NCBI RefSeq assembly: GCF_002776525.5
Contig: NC_045443.1
Coordinates: 56,148,806-56,212,805 of the forward strand
Length of the DNA stretch: 64,000 nucleotides
DNA from: Piliocolobus tephrosceles
Lineage: Eukaryota > Chordata > Mammalia > Primates > Cercopithecidae
Reading direction: 5' to 3'
The translations under genes and the position numbers were made by a program. The notes below the pieces were generated by a model. The model was not told the DNA's origin. It was given only the letters and a program-made list of their open reading frames with translations, and did not search any database. This document shows positions 41,606 through 54,572 of this stretch, in pieces (position 1 is the first letter of the stretch; every line of letters starts with the position of its first letter).

Positions 41606-43059
41606 GTCAAGAAAAGAGCATGTTTGGGACATTTTCAGGTCCCTTTCATTTCTCTGACAATGCCTATTATCATTATATCCACTTCATTGCGTATGTAATT
41701 CTGGGTCATAACTTTATTCCTCAAAACTGTCTTGCTGTTTTCCCATTGTCTTAGAAATTTAAGTTGCAGAAAAGGATGAAAGACGCCAGATTTATTTTTA
41801 GGACACCTCTTTCCTCAGTCTGGATTAAAAACATATATTTTCTATGTCTTTGAATTCCAAAAATTTTGCTGAAATTCGTGTAAGTATGGGTGCTTTTATC
41901 AGTAGTTGAATCTGGAACACGTGTGACCTTTCAGTCTATCTATGGCGTTCTTTCTTTAACTCAGAAAAACGTTTATTATATTTTTGTTTAGTGCTTTGTT
42001 TGGTTCCATTTGTATCCAGGTTTTCTAATATACTAGTGTTCTTTACAAATATTTCATGAGCAATATAGAACACAGTTTCCTCTTTGTGTGTGCATGAATG
42101 TGTCTGTGCATGAAATCAGCCTTTTAAATTATACTATCTTCTATGTTCATGTTTGTTTTTGACCATTTGACGTTTGCCTTTCAAAATTTTAATGAGCTCT
42201 CTCTACATTGGATAACTTCTTTCTTCACTAAGAAACAACTTTTCTACCTTTGTCCAATACTTGAAATATTAAGTAAATATTGATTTCACTGAGACATATT
42301 GAAAGATAACTAAGCCAAATGCTTTTGAATTGTGATCTATTTAAGAATGTGTCAATATTAAGTTTTCCATACTATTGTGATTTTGCCCTTTTCTCCTATT
42401 AACAATATTTAATGGAATATGATTTAGGGCATCAAAGTATATGCTATCTTAATGATTTATCTTTTATCATGTTAAAATGTCACTCTTTAGACACTATTTG
42501 ATATTTATTTTTAATGTTTCTGGTATTGAGTTTTGAATACCTAAGCCTACTATGTTTGAATTTGTCCAAAATATGTTTGTCTGTTGTTTTGGGATTTTGG
42601 TGATATTGTTTTAGCCCTGTTCTTTGTAATCAGCATACTCATGTAAACACTGAATTTTGTCTTTTGATTCAGTTCACAAGTCTTTTAACAATTAATAATT
42701 ATCCATTTTATACTTGAAAAGTTTTAAATAAATAGTGCACATTCCTGTCATTTTGTCCTTTTTCTTTTTTATCTCTGTACTTCCCTGTATGTTGCCCCTT
42801 TTAAATTTTTATTTGTCTTGAAAAACATTTTTTTAGTTACAGTATAGTAAGTATATGGTTTATTAGCTTTTATGTCTTCCACTCTTTTGGAAAGTATCAT
42901 TTTTGTAAAGTGGTTTCCTTTAAATTTCTAAAAGTTATGTTTAATCTCTATTCAGCTCATTTTCGAAGTTGAGTAAAATATTATATTTGAGTGACTCTCA
43001 TTGAGATATGGTGTTTAACATGCTTTAACTTTCTTTCATTCTTTCATCTCTTCCTTCTA
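41606..43059. other. Unassigned AT-rich DNA
   Basis: T-rich sequence that could hide a very old antisense L1, but I found no clear match. Nothing else recognised. Confidence 0.4.
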
Positions 43060-43069
43060 CCTCCTTTTC

Positions 43070-43371
43070 TTTTTTTTTTTTTTTTTTTTGAGACGGAGTC
43101 TCACTGTGTTGCCCAGGCTGGAGTGCAGTGGCCGTATCTCAGCTCACTGCAAGCTCCGCCTCCCGGGTTTATGCCATTCTCCTGCCTCAGCCTCCTGAGT
43201 AGCTGGGACTACAGGCGCCCGCCACCTCGCCCGGCTAGTTTTTTGTATTTTTTAGTAGAGATGGGGTTTCACCATGTTAGCCAGGATGGTCTCGATCTCC
43301 TGACCTCATGATCCACCCATCTCTGCCTCCCAAAGTGCTGGGATTACAGGCTTGAGCCACCGCGCCCGGCT
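43070..43371 (-). mobile_element. AluYR-type SINE, antisense, with TSD
   Basis: T-run, GAGACGGAGTCTCACTGTGT, CACCTCGCCCGGCTAG, TTACAGGCTTGAGCCACCGC. The direct repeat CCTCCTTTTC at 43060-43069 and 43372-43381 flanks it. CpG retention and marker bases put it among the youngest insertions here. The 106-codon frame across it is Alu-derived. Confidence 0.95.
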
Positions 43372-43459
43372 CCTCCTTTTCAATATAACATGGAATTTTA
43401 AATGCAGATAATTTGTATAATATTGCATAATTTTACAGCATACTTTTTAAATAAATGGA

Positions 43460-43685
43460 CTGATATTAATTCTTTAAGTCTTAGCTCAGATGTTGCCTCC
43501 CCCACTTACGCCCCCTACTTCATAAAGTCTCTCATATTTCTATCTGAACTTAATCATGTCTTCCTCTTTGAATCTTTTACATGTGTTCTTTCCAGCATGT
43601 TCCCTATTGGTATCATAATTACTAGTGTAGATCTGTGATTTCCCCAGTCTTGAGATTTGCCCAATAAAAGAATGTCATTCACAGT
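43460..43685 (+). repeat. L2 LINE, sense
   Basis: TTTAAGTCTTAGCTCAGATG, TTGCCTCCCCCACTTACG, CTTCATAAAGTCTCTCATAT, 'ctgaacttaatcatgtc' and CCCAATAAAAGAATG follow the L2 3' end ('ggtctcagctcaaatgtcacctcc...'). Confidence 0.6.
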
Positions 43686-45329
43686 TTGTTTGTAAATCAT
43701 TTTGTCTAAAATCAATTGATCATGCATCCTAGGTACGAGACGTAATGCCAGGCATTGTAGAGGAGTCCTGTATATTTAAACTACCATCAGAAGTTTTATA
43801 TTGTTGAACAGAGGTCACATAACCCTGCTTTTTGGCTAATATTGCTTTAACCTGGTAATTTAAATACATTCTTAGTATTTGTTTATTCTGATTGAACTTT
43901 TCCTTTCATCATAGATGGGAGGTGAGGTATGGATGGAAGGAATTTCAAATGATTCAGATTTGGGTTTGATGAGTTAAGCTCACTTTCTGATTGAGCTGCT
44001 CCACAAGTGAGATGTTTTCTAAGCAAATCAAGGATGACACTTGTGTCTTTTTGATACCCTATGCTCCGATTTCAAACATGATGCAGCTGATGCCAAATCA
44101 GGGAGAGATCAGGAATTCTCTCCCTGAGGTTGTTAGCATCACTGGTACCACTCATGACTTTAGGCAAAATGCTTATTAGTAATGTCGTATTTTTACTTTT
44201 AAGGAAACTAAACTCATTGATTTCTAGAATTTATCTATATGATGGCATAAAGTTTCAAACTTATGTTTATCAAAATTGATAGGAACATTTCATAAGAACA
44301 ATCTCATTTCAAGTGTAAATAATATATCTGAGTAATGCAACTCCAAGTATTAAATTCAAATATCAGCACAAATGTATACATGTATATACACCATACATGT
44401 TTGTAGATAATAAAGAAAAATAGGCTAATTATGTCCTGCTTATATCATATTTATTATGTAAGTTACTTGTAATATATTTAAGTAAAAAAATGAAGCTTTG
44501 TGATAAAAATTTAAATAAATACAGGGAAAAGTAGTAGAAAGTGAGTTTTTCTCAGCCACACTTTCCCAATTCCCCATTAACTTCAGTGGTATCAGTTAAC
44601 TCTTCTTTCTTTCCCCACTGCTCCCTACCAAATTTTAAGCCTTTGAAATTCTACCCCCTCCCCCCCAAGAAGGAGGTGATACCCTTTGCTTGTCTGCTGC
44701 CTTAGCTAGGTGAGACAGGTATTTCTTTATGTCTTTTGTTCACATACTAAATCTCGACTATATGGAGAGGCATTAGAGTTTTCACAGACATTTGCTGGCC
44801 TTAAAATTTTTGTAACTTATGCCTTCTTTTGAAACTTTTCTTTTTTATAATAAAAGTGTATGAGACAATTTCAAATTACATCAAATCACATGGCTAATTA
44901 TATATTAAATGTGGAAAGTTTTTATACCTACTTTCTCTTCTCCCCAAGAGGACACTGTGGGAACTATAAGGAAATATTTTGTTGAAAGGAAATAGTTCAA
45001 ATTTTGCTTTAACGTATCCTTAGCAAAAGCAAGCCATTTGTTCTCTTAAGCTCAAAATATAGTGTCCCATGGGGCCGGGGCCAGTTGGATTTGCTCTCCA
45101 ATCCAGTTCTTAGTGATGGGCTTAGACTGAGAAGGCTGAGTAAATGTTGAAGAAATAATTTTTGCACAGCTTCACTGAAGAATGAAATGGTTGGGAGAGA
45201 GGATTAAATAATTTTATAATGGTTCCTTACTCATTATTGAATCATGTCTTCCTACAAAAAAAATTTCATACTTAAAGATAGTATACTTCTTTGTGGATAA
45301 AATATTTAAGTTCATAAATTCATATGTAT
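43686..45329. other. Unassigned DNA
   Basis: About 1.6 kb without a recognised repeat or gene. A C-rich ACCCCCTCCCCCCCAAG lies at about 44652-44668. Confidence 0.45.
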
Positions 45330-47113
45330 CATTTGAAAACCAAATTTGGAAGCACTGAAAAATTAAATGTAAATATGAAATTTCTACTTTCAACCCAGAT
45401 GGAGTAAAAGGGACTAGATTTACCCTCCCCCCATCCATGTGAACTAGAAAACAAGGTGAAGTATATGAGAAACACTGAGGATCTGGCTCCATGTTTGGTA
45501 CTGATGGACAATGAACATTGAGAGATGAGAAACGAATGGTGTGAGTCCTATGATTGCCTCGGGTCACTGCCTTGATAGTGTTTCTAGGCCATGGTATAAG
45601 TAGAGAGAACCTAGGCAGAGCTTGGTGGACTGCCTGAGTTGGGGAGATGGAACTGGGAATATGGAGGGATAAAAACACCTGGAGTTCAGGGGACAGGATT
45701 CAAGAGGATAGCAGGTCGCATGGGGAGAAAAAAGTTTAAAGATCGTAGGAGTCCCATTTGAGTATTTGGCAGAGTATTGATAGGCACATGTGTGAGAAAA
45801 GTATCTGAGACTGACAAAGAGCCATTTGAGAGTATCAGTGGGTAGAGTGCCTAGCACTTTCACAGAGTTGTGAATAACACCTACCGGTCAGACTCAAAAA
45901 CCTTATAATTCACAGGGCACTCAGAATGGTCTTGCCTCATTAGAAGGGAGTAATTAAACTTAGGCTAAGTGCTGTTCTGATCTTACCTAGCACACCTTAA
46001 AAGAAAGACGTGAAAGAATATTTTTAAGTGATTTAAGTGCATCCCAGAACAAAGTTTTTAAATACTTGTAGTAAAACGAATATAACTAGTATCTGATATG
46101 ACAAAATTTCTAATGTTGGCATCAATCAAATAGTACCAGGTATGCAAAGAAACAGAAATAATATGTTATCATATTACCGATTATCGTATTTTTCTTCATA
46201 ATACATATTACCATATTTCTCTTCTCAATACTGAAGAGAAAAATCAGTTAGTCAAAAGCAACCCAGAATTATAAGGCAATGACATTAAGACAGTTATTAT
46301 GATTGTGTTCCATATATTTAAGAAGCTTGATAGAGACCAGAAAGATACAGAATCATCCAAATTGGACTCCAAGAGAGTAAAACTACAGTTTCTAAGATCA
46401 AAAATACACTGTACAGAATTGACCAATTAGACATTACGGAGGAAAGATTAGTAAACTTGAGGACATAGCAATAGAAACTATTCAAAATGAAATACAGGGA
46501 TAAACTGTATAAAATAAATAAAGCATCATTGAACAATGGGACAACTTCAAGAGACTGATATATGAGTAACTGAAGTTACTGAAGTGGGAGAAACAGAACA
46601 AATATTTGAAGATACAATAGCTGAAAAGTTTTGAAATTGGATGAAAACTGTAACTACACATCTACAAAACACAATGAATCCTAAGCACAGAAGTATGAAG
46701 AAAACTAAACCTTGACATAGTATAATGAAATTGCTCAACATCAGTGATAAAGAGAAAATTCTAAAAGAAAAAAAGATGTTACATAGAAAGGAAAATTGTA
46801 AGAATGACAGTAGATTTCTCTGAAAACAGTGCAAGTCAGTGGATCAATTGAAAGAACTGCAAGGAAAAATACACAAATCCCCAGTGATATATCAAGATTT
46901 CAATATACTGTCTCTGTTTGATGCGTAAGTCAGAAAGAATATGGAAGCCTTGAAAAATACTGTCAACCAATTTGACCTGGTTAACATGTATGGAATACCC
47001 ACTACTGAACAACCGAATAAACGTTTTTCCCAAGTGCTCACCAAACATTTACCCAAATAGACCATATTCTAGACCCCAAAATAAGTCTCAATAGATATAT
47101 CGAGACTGCAAAA
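45330..47113 (+). mobile_element. Ancient L1M, 5' region to early ORF2
   Basis: Start of a long L1M: GGGGAGATGGAACTGGGAAT, 'caggcacatgtg'-type phrases, TAGCACACCTTAAAAGAAAG, GGCATCAATCAAATAGTACC, GACATAGCAATAGAAACTAT, GGGACAACTTCAAGAGACTG and, in ORF2, TAGACCATATTCTAGACCCC. The order matches the L1MC/L1MD 5' end, ORF1 and ORF2 start. A 154-codon minus frame (45214-45678) is antisense to this region and is not a gene. All sense frames are broken. Confidence 0.75.
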
Positions 47114-47409
47114 CTCAAGCCTGTAATCCTAGCACTTTGGGAGGCTGAGGTAGGCGGATCACCCGAAGTTGGGAGTGCGAGACCAGCCTGGCCAACATGG
47201 TGAAACCTGATCTGTACAAAAAATACACAAATTAGCTGAGAATGGTGGCGCATGCCTGTAATTCCAGCTACTCTGGAGGCTGAGGCAGGAAAATCACTTG
47301 GGAGGTGAAGGTTGCAGTGAGCTGAGATTGACATCTCGCTATTGCACTACAGCCTGGGCGACAGAGTGAGACTTTGTCTCAAAAAACAAAAAACAAACAA
47401 ACAAACAAA
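47114..47409 (+). mobile_element. Alu SINE in L1M, sense, slightly 5'-truncated
   Basis: Starts at CTCAAGCCTGTAATCCTAGC, so the first 20 or so bases are missing; ends with (CAAA)n. Both arms are present. Nested in the L1M. Confidence 0.93.
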
Positions 47410-48327
47410 AGTTATATGGGAAATTCTCAGATATTTAGAAATCAAATAACAGACTTCTGAATAATTCAGAGGTCAAGGAATAAATAAAAAGTGAAATTAG
47501 AAATTATTTGAATTGAATGAAAATTAAAATAGAACATATAACAATTAAATGCTGTCACCTTAAAAATCTAGAAAAAAAAAAAAAGAACTAATTAAACCCA
47601 AAGTAAGGAGAAGAAAGAACATAATAAAAGTCATAGTGGGAATCAATCATTGAAATAGGAAACTTAAAAACAATAGAGAAAAAATAAGTGAAAGCAAAAG
47701 CTGGTTCTTTGAGAAGACAAAGAAAATTGATAAACTTTTGGTCCAAGTGATTAAGAAAAAGGGAAGAAGAGACAAATTGTCTATATCAAGAATAAGAGCA
47801 ATAACATGACTCCAGATTTTATAAATATTAAAAAGATAACTTTATAGGAATAAAGTCAACATCTTAGATAAAATGGTCAAATTCCATGTAAACCACACAT
47901 TGTTAAAGCTCTCTCAAAAATAATTAGATAACTTGAATAGTCATAGTAAAGACATTGAAGTTGTAATTAAAAATCTCTCCACAAAGAAAACTCAGGTCAG
48001 ACATCTTAACTAGTGAATTCTATCAAACATTTAAGAATGACATAAAACAATTTTAAACAAACTTTTCCAGAAAATTTAAGACGAGAGAATACTTCCCAAT
48101 GTATTCTATGAGACTGTTATTATCCTGATTTCAAAATCAAACACATCACAGGGAAAGAAAACTATGCATCATTATTTATCGTGAGCACAGACACAAATTT
48201 TTTTAAAAAGTTAACAAGTCAAATCTAACACTTTCTAAAAAGAATAATACTTTGTCACTAAGTAGGGTTTTCCAAGGAATTCCTTGTTGGTTTAACATCT
48301 CATCTCAAAATCAATCATTGTGATTTA
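47410..48327 (+). mobile_element. Ancient L1M, ORF2 middle
   Basis: AGAACTAATTAAACCCAAAG, AGCAAAAGCTGGTTCTTTGA, GAAAATTGATAAACTTTTGG, AAGAAAACTCAGGTCAGAC, GTGAATTCTATCAAACATTT and AAGGAATTCCTTGTTGGTTT follow L1 ORF2 around the reverse-transcriptase region. Multiple stops make it a fossil. Confidence 0.85.
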
Positions 48328-48483
48328 TTTTGACCTCCTGGTCTCAAGGGTTTCTCCTGTATCAGCCTCCTGAGTGGCTGGGACTACAGATGCAAGTCAC
48401 CACACCTGCCTAATTAAAACAACTTTTTTTTTTTTTTTTTTTTTTTTTGTAGAGATGGAATCTCTCTATGTTGCCTAGGCTAA
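48328..48483 (-). mobile_element. Alu-related fragment in L1M, antisense
   Basis: GACCTCCTGGTCTCAAGGG, CAGCCTCCTGAGTGGCTGGG, a T27 run, then GTAGAGATGGAATCTCTCTA and TGTTGCCTAGGCT. This is an interior Alu or Alu-monomer piece. Its source boundaries are unclear. Confidence 0.8.
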
Positions 48484-49314
48484 TGTATTAATTAATTAAA
48501 AACTATACAAGTATCTCAACAGAAACAGAAAAACTTTTAACAAAATTCAACATTGATTCCTGGTAAAAACTGTTATCCAGGTAGGAATAGAAAGCAGTTC
48601 TTCAATCTGCTAAAAATCATCTGTAAGAAACCGTCACCTGTTGTCATAATTTTGAAAAGCTGAATGATTTCCTCCCTAAAACGAGAAACAGTACGAATAT
48701 TTCCACTCTCACTATTCCTACTCAGTACTGTCCTATAGGTTCTAGCCAAAGTAATGAAGGAAGAAAAAGAAGTAAAGATAGCTGGATTATAAAGGAGGAG
48801 GTAAAACTGTCTTTAGTCACAATTGATATAATTGTCTATGTACAGATTTTGATGGAGTCTACCAAAATAATTACTAGAACTAATATATAAGTTTAGTAAG
48901 TTTGTAGGACATAAGGTCAATACACAAAAATAAATTGTATTTCAGTATACTATAAACTAATGAGTAAGTATTAAAATTAAGAAAACAAATTTTCTTACAG
49001 ACAGTAGCATCAAAATATAAAATACTTAAAAAATCTAACAATAATGTACAGAATTTGAAAATTGAAAATGACATATTTATGATGAACTAAAGGAAAAAGA
49101 GACCAAAATAAATGGTGAATTATTCTATATTAGTAGGCTAAAAAACTCACTATTGTTAAGGTATCAATTCTCTTCTAATTGATTTGTAAATATAGTGTAA
49201 TCCCAATCAAAATTTCAGTGTAGACTGTCTTTCTAGAATTTGACAAACTGATTATAAAAGTGATTTGAAAATGGAAAAGACTTAGAATTGCTCAACACTA
49301 TTAAAAAGAACACA
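48484..49314 (+). mobile_element. Ancient L1M, ORF2 (third part)
   Basis: CAAGTATCTCAACAGAAACA, GTACTGTCCTATAGGTTCTA, TAATGAAGGAAGAAAAAGAA, GTAGGACATAAGGTCAATAC and AATCCCAATCAAAATTTCAG keep the ORF2 order. Confidence 0.85.
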
Positions 49315-50243
49315 ACCTACAGAATGGGAGAAAATTTTTGCAGTCTACTCATAAAGAGCTAATGTCCGGAGCCTATAAAGAACTCAATCAAATTTACAAG
49401 AAAAAAACAACCCCATCAAAAAGCGGGCAAAGGATATGAACTTCTCAGAAGAAGACATTCATACAGTCAACAGACACATGAAAAAATGCTCATCATCACT
49501 GGCCATCAGAGAAATGCAAATCAAAACCACAATGAGATAACATCTCACACCAGTTAGAATGGCAATCATTAAAAAAATCAGGAAACAACAGGTGCTGGAG
49601 AGGATGTGGAGAAATAGGAATAGTTTTACACTGTTGGTGGGACTGTAAACTAGTTCAACCATTGTGGAAAACAGTGTAGTGATTCCTCAAGGATCTAGAA
49701 CTAGAAATACCATTTGACCCAGCCATCCCATTACTGGGGATATACCCAAAGGATTATAAGTCATGCTGCTATAAAGACATATGCACATGTATGTTTATTG
49801 TGGCACTATTCACAATAGCAAAGAGTTGGAATCAACCCAAATGTCCATCAGTGACAGACTGGATTAAGAAAATGTGGCACATATACACCATGGAATACTA
49901 TGCAGCCGTAAAAAAGGATGAGTTCGTATCCTTTGTAGGGACATGGATGCAGCTGGAAACCATCATTCTCAGCAAACTATCGCAAGAACGGAAAACCAAA
50001 TACCTCATATTCTCACTCTTAGGTGGAAATTGAACGATGAGATCACTTGGACACAGGAAGGGGATCATCACACACCAGGTCCTATTGTGGGGAGGGGGAG
50101 ATAACATTAGGAGATATACCTAATGTAAATGACTAGTTAATGGGTGCAGCACACCAACATGGCAGATGTATACATATGTAACAAACCTGCTCATTGTGCA
50201 CATGTACCCTAGAACTTAAAGTATAAAAAAAAAAAAAAAAAAA
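49315..50243 (+). mobile_element. L1PA 3' portion nested in L1M, with TSD
   Basis: CTACAGAATGGGAGAAAATT to GCACATGTACCCTAGAAC and an A20 tail; includes the ORF2 C-terminal third and the 3' UTR with its G-rich TGTGGGGAGGGGGAG. Flanked by AAAAGAACACAAC (about 49302-49314) and AAAAGAACAGAAC (about 50240-50252). The ORF2 frame is broken, so it is dead. It landed in the same orientation in an older L1. Confidence 0.93.
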
Positions 50244-50252
50244 AGAACAGAA

Positions 50253-51535
50253 CAGAGTTGGTGGACTTAAACTCTTCCTGATTTCAAGACTTAATATAAA
50301 GCTACAGTAATCGAGACAGTGTGGTAAAAGTGTCAAGATAGATATAGATCAATGGAAAAGAATAGAGTCCAGAGATAAATTCACATACATATGAAGAATT
50401 AATTTTCAATAAAAATGCAAAGGCAATCTAGTGAAAAGGGATAATATTTTAAACAATGATGCTGGAGCAATTGGATATACATCTACAAAAAAGTAAAAAA
50501 TAAACAACAACAACAAAACAACTTTAATCCATACCAGGCACCAAAAAAAAAAAAAAAAATAATAATAATAATAATAATGGATTATAGTTTTAAATGGAAA
50601 ACCTACAGCTATAAACCTGCTAAAAGAAAGCATAGGAGAAAATTTGTTTAGCTTTGAATTGAGCAAACATTTCTTAGGTAAAGCACTTAAAGCAAAATCT
50701 ACAGAAGAAAATGTTAAGAAATTGGACTTCACAAAAATTTAAAACTTCTGGTCTTTGACACGGTTAAAAAAATGAATGAAAAGGCAAGCTACAGCCTGGG
50801 AGAACATGTTTACAAAACATGTTTTTCATAAAGGACTTGTATTCAGAGTATATTTTAAAACTCTCAAAATTTAATAACAAGAACAAAAATCAATAAAAAG
50901 AGGCAAATCATTTAAACAAACACCTCACCAAAGAAGATAGTACAGATGGCAAATAAACACATTAAAGGACTCTGGATATTATTAGTCCTCAGTGATATAT
51001 AAATAAAAATCACACTAAGATTCCAGTATAAACCTATTAGAATGGCTACCAAGTGAAAAAGACTGAACTTACTAAATTGGCCACGATATAGTAAGAATTC
51101 ACTTTGGAAAACAATTTGGCAGTTTCATAAAAAGTTAATATAGCTACCATGCAATACACCTGTTCCACTCCTAGGAATTTACCACACAGAAAAGAAAACT
51201 TGTCCAAATGTCTACATGAGGTTTTTTTTTTTTTTTTTTTACCAGCTTTATCTGTAATGAGAACAAACTAGAAACAACCCAAATGTTCATCAATAGGTAA
51301 ATGGATAAACAAATTGTAGTATATTTATATAATACAATACTACTCAGCAATATAACAGTATGAACTACTGATGAATACAAGAACATTTATGAACATGGGT
51401 GATTTTGAGTCAATTGTGCTAAGGCAAAAAAACCAGGCAAGGTAAAGTAAATACTATATATACTGGAGTACTGTACCATATGATTTCATTTAGATAAAGT
51501 TTTAGAATTAAAATTAGCAAATTAAATGTTGTTTT
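50253..51535 (+). mobile_element. Ancient L1M, ORF2 end and 3' UTR
   Basis: Resumes with TGGTGGACTTAAACTCTTCC, AAGCTACAGTAATCGAGACA, 'ggacttcacaaaaatttaaaac', AGAAACAACCCAAATGTTC and CATATGATTTCATTTAG. Contains an A17-(TAA)n stretch at about 50537-50579 and a T20 run at 51221-51240. Together with the parts from 45330 it forms a nearly full-length L1M of about 5 kb without the inserts. Confidence 0.85.
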
Positions 51536-52477
51536 GATATAATATTAAATTTTCAAGTTTATTCTATAATGGATGTGGGAAATCTCAATAATTCCTTTGT
51601 AAAGAAATGCATAATGCTTATCTCAATTCTTAATATTATGAGAATGAATTATTTAGGATTTTAGATCATTTTTAAACCGGCTTGTGAGAGTATTAAATCT
51701 TTTGGGAATCTTTGACCAAAATTGAGGAATGTGAAGTTCAAAATAGTTTTTTCTTTTTAGAAAAAGAAAAAACTTTTTAGTTTTCTCACAAAGATAGTTT
51801 ATTCCTCTGACTTAAATTGGATGTTTGGCATGAAACTATCAAGTAAACTTCATGCAAGAAATTTTATAGAATATGATGGCTTCAGAGAGCTATAGAAATC
51901 AACGTTTATGATTTTTTCTTTCTGATTTTTTTTTTTTTTTCTGAAGGAAACACAATGAAGCAAATGTGATCTGCATAGTTCCACCCTTTGTGAACATCCT
52001 TGAGTTGGAAATGTGCTGTGAGAGGCACGTGTCAATCTTCAGAAGCTATAGTGACTTGTCTAGGTGTAGGGACCATGTTCTGTCAATGGAAAGCTCCCCT
52101 GGGAATGTTTACAAAGTGAGAGTTCATTTTGACTCAGCCTCTGTATAATTTCTAAAATATTTTAAACCAGATTTTATGTTATTTTGATTTTCAAATGAAG
52201 AATAGATTCAAATGTTTATGAGGCATGAACTCATTCCTGAATTTCCCAGTATATCCCAATATGTGATTTCTTAGAGGTCATCGAAATGTCTCGTACTTGA
52301 AGCCTCCAAGAGGTCATCTTGGAAGGCATTCTATACTAGCAACTTTGTTTTCTGGTGAGGCCATTGCACACATAGATTCTTCTTGAAGAAGTCTGAGATC
52401 ATTTAGGTGGATTCACTGTGATCCGTATCCTTTTACTCATCTTGTGAAATTTTCAAATTTTATTTATTTATTTTAAA
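51536..52477. other. Unassigned DNA
   Basis: No repeat recognised. A 60-codon frame (51966-52148, plus) follows a T-run and an AAG but has no donor or domain support. Confidence 0.45.
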
Positions 52478-52600
52478 TTTTTTAGAGACAATTTCACTAT
52501 GTTATCTAAGCTAGTCTAGAACTCTTGACCTCAAGCAATCCTCCTGCCTCAGCTTGCACTTACAAGTGCAAGCCACCACTTGTAATTTGTCAACAAGTTT
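52478..52600 (-). mobile_element. Alu monomer (FLAM/FRAM-like) fragment, antisense
   Basis: TTTAGAGACAATTTCACTAT, CTAGAACTCTTGACCTCAAG and CAATCCTCCTGCCTCAGC are one old Alu-type arm. The end has a small inverted repeat: CTTACAAGTG and its near complement CACTTGTAA. Confidence 0.6.
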
Positions 52601-52787
52601 TCCATTGGCATACCTTCACTTTATGCACGTATTTGTTTTAGACCTAAAATTGGTACAAAAAGCATCTGGGTTAGGAGTAAGCATGAAGAAAGATGTGTAA
52701 GAATTGGCAGTAAAGATGAGCACAATGCAGAAATGTTCTTTTTCCCAAGGTATTATTTATTTTTATTTATTTATTTAATTAATTTAT

Positions 52788-53078
52788 TTTTTTTTTGAGA
52801 CAGAGTCTTGCTCTGTCACCAGGTTGGAGGGCAGTAGCACCATCCTGACTCACTGCAACCTCTGCCTCCCAGATTCAAGCGATTCTCCTGCCTCAGCCTC
52901 CTAAGTGGCTGGGATTACAGGCGCCCGCCACCACACCCAGCTAATTTTTGTATTTTTAGTAGAGACGGAGTTTCACCATGTTGGTCAGGCTGGTCTCAAA
53001 CTCCTGACCTCAAGTAATCCACCCGCCCTCAGCCTCCCAAAGTGTTGGGATTACAGGCGTGAGCCACCGCACTCAGCT
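52788..53078 (-). mobile_element. Alu SINE, antisense
   Basis: TTTTTTTTTGAGACAGAGTC, both arms, ending GAGCCACCGCACTCAGCT. Preceded by an ATTT-rich target stretch. No clean TSD seen. AluS-like. Confidence 0.95.
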
Positions 53079-54264
53079 AAAAATATTCTTTAAAAATATG
53101 TATACCTGTGTCTGTCCTCCTCACCTTCTTGAATACAATTAAGGAGAAAAAATATCTATAATGTTGGGCTGCATTTAGGAAAAATGTATACAACTGATAG
53201 ATATAGATGGTTTTTCCAAATACCAAATATACATGCTCTACCATTGGTATCTGACTTGTGGAGGCAGTAGCCAATTGAAAAGGGTGATCATTACAGTATT
53301 TACATTCCAAACATAGTTACAAATTAAAGGACAAATTTGGCAAGAGATAAGCTGATATTGGCCAGAAAAAAAAAAAAAAAGAAAAAGAATCTCCCAATAT
53401 GGCTTGTGGATCATGTTTTTAACAACACAAAATTTCCTTAGTTCATGTTTAAGAAACAAATTATCAGGACCTCTTTCCAGTGAATTAGCAAAATGTCACA
53501 TCTATATTGATGCCGATAACTCCATGTTTAATTGGATAGATTTGGTTAACTAATCTTCATAACAAGTTAGTCTTGAGCCAGCTATGGTAGTGAAAGTCAC
53601 TCTCACTCACTAATTATTGTTATTGCTATCAATGAGACCCTTTTGTCTACAACTATTAAAGGGAAAGAAAGAAGAAGGTTGATAGTCACAGAAAGGGTGT
53701 TTTCCTCCACTTCAGTTTTACAAGTTTCAGTTTTGTAGAATTAGAGCATCATGTGTAATTATGCTTTTTGCCATTCTTCTGAGTAAACTTCCACAACTTT
53801 ACAAATAGATATCATAGAACACATCTTCAAAGCTAATTAAATCAACATGATGGGCTCCTACAGCTGCTTGGATTGTGTCTATGGCTTTCCAGTATGTAAA
53901 ACAAATGTGTGGCCATGGAATAATGAACGTCTTGCTTTACTACCACAGTAACTTCCCTCCTGTACAAATCTTTACTTATTGACCATCAAGCACATTTTTC
54001 TCTATTTTTGTTCTATATTATGATCCACATTTTACACATTTTAAATAACATGTTTTAGTAGGGTAACTTTTTTTTTTTCCTGAATACTCTTTTATTTACT
54101 TTGAAACAATAACAGCTTAAGTATTACATATTGAGTGGAATAAGTCTTTTCTGCTAAAACTATGAACTGAAGGAAGAATATGATTCCTATAGCATTGTTA
54201 ATATTTAAATTGTTTTCATATCAGTTATCAATAGCCAAAGCACTAAAGTTTATTTTATGTTTAT
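53079..54264. other. Unassigned DNA
   Basis: No repeat or gene recognised. Overlapping minus frames at 53077-53459 lack support. Confidence 0.45.
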
Positions 54265-54365
54265 TATTTTATTATCTCCACTATGACCCTATGAGGCATT
54301 ATTATCCTCAGTTATCGAAAGATGAAGCTAAAGAAACAGAGGTGGAGTGATCCAGGGAAAGGAAA
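54265..54365 (-). repeat. MIR fragment, antisense
   Basis: ATTATCTCCACTATGACCCT, ATGAGGCATTATTATCC, AAAGATGAAGCTAAAGAAAC and AGAGGTGGAGTGATCCAGG resemble the antisense MIR core. Confidence 0.6.
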
Positions 54366-54572
54366 ACTGAGATTAATGTCCAGTTCTTTTGATTTCTACC
54401 TTAGCTTTCTTTGCATCCAAGTAGAATATTGGCTTTGGAAAATAATTGGGGCTTTTTAATTGAGGGAATGGACTACATTCTACTGACTTTAAATAATTCC
54501 TTTTCATATATATTGGCTAATATCTGTGAGCAAATTGTGGTCATGTCCTTTTTTTCTTTTTTTGCCGACAAG

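Noticed and set aside
42991..43311. 106-codon frame
   Set aside because: Almost entirely antisense Alu sequence.
45214..45678. 154-codon open frame on the minus strand, the longest in the window
   Set aside because: It lies antisense across the 5' region of an ancient L1M. No domain, start context or splice signal supports it.
49315..50243. Possibly active L1
   Set aside because: Only the last third of ORF2 and the 3' UTR remain, with no 5' UTR, ORF1 or complete ORF2.
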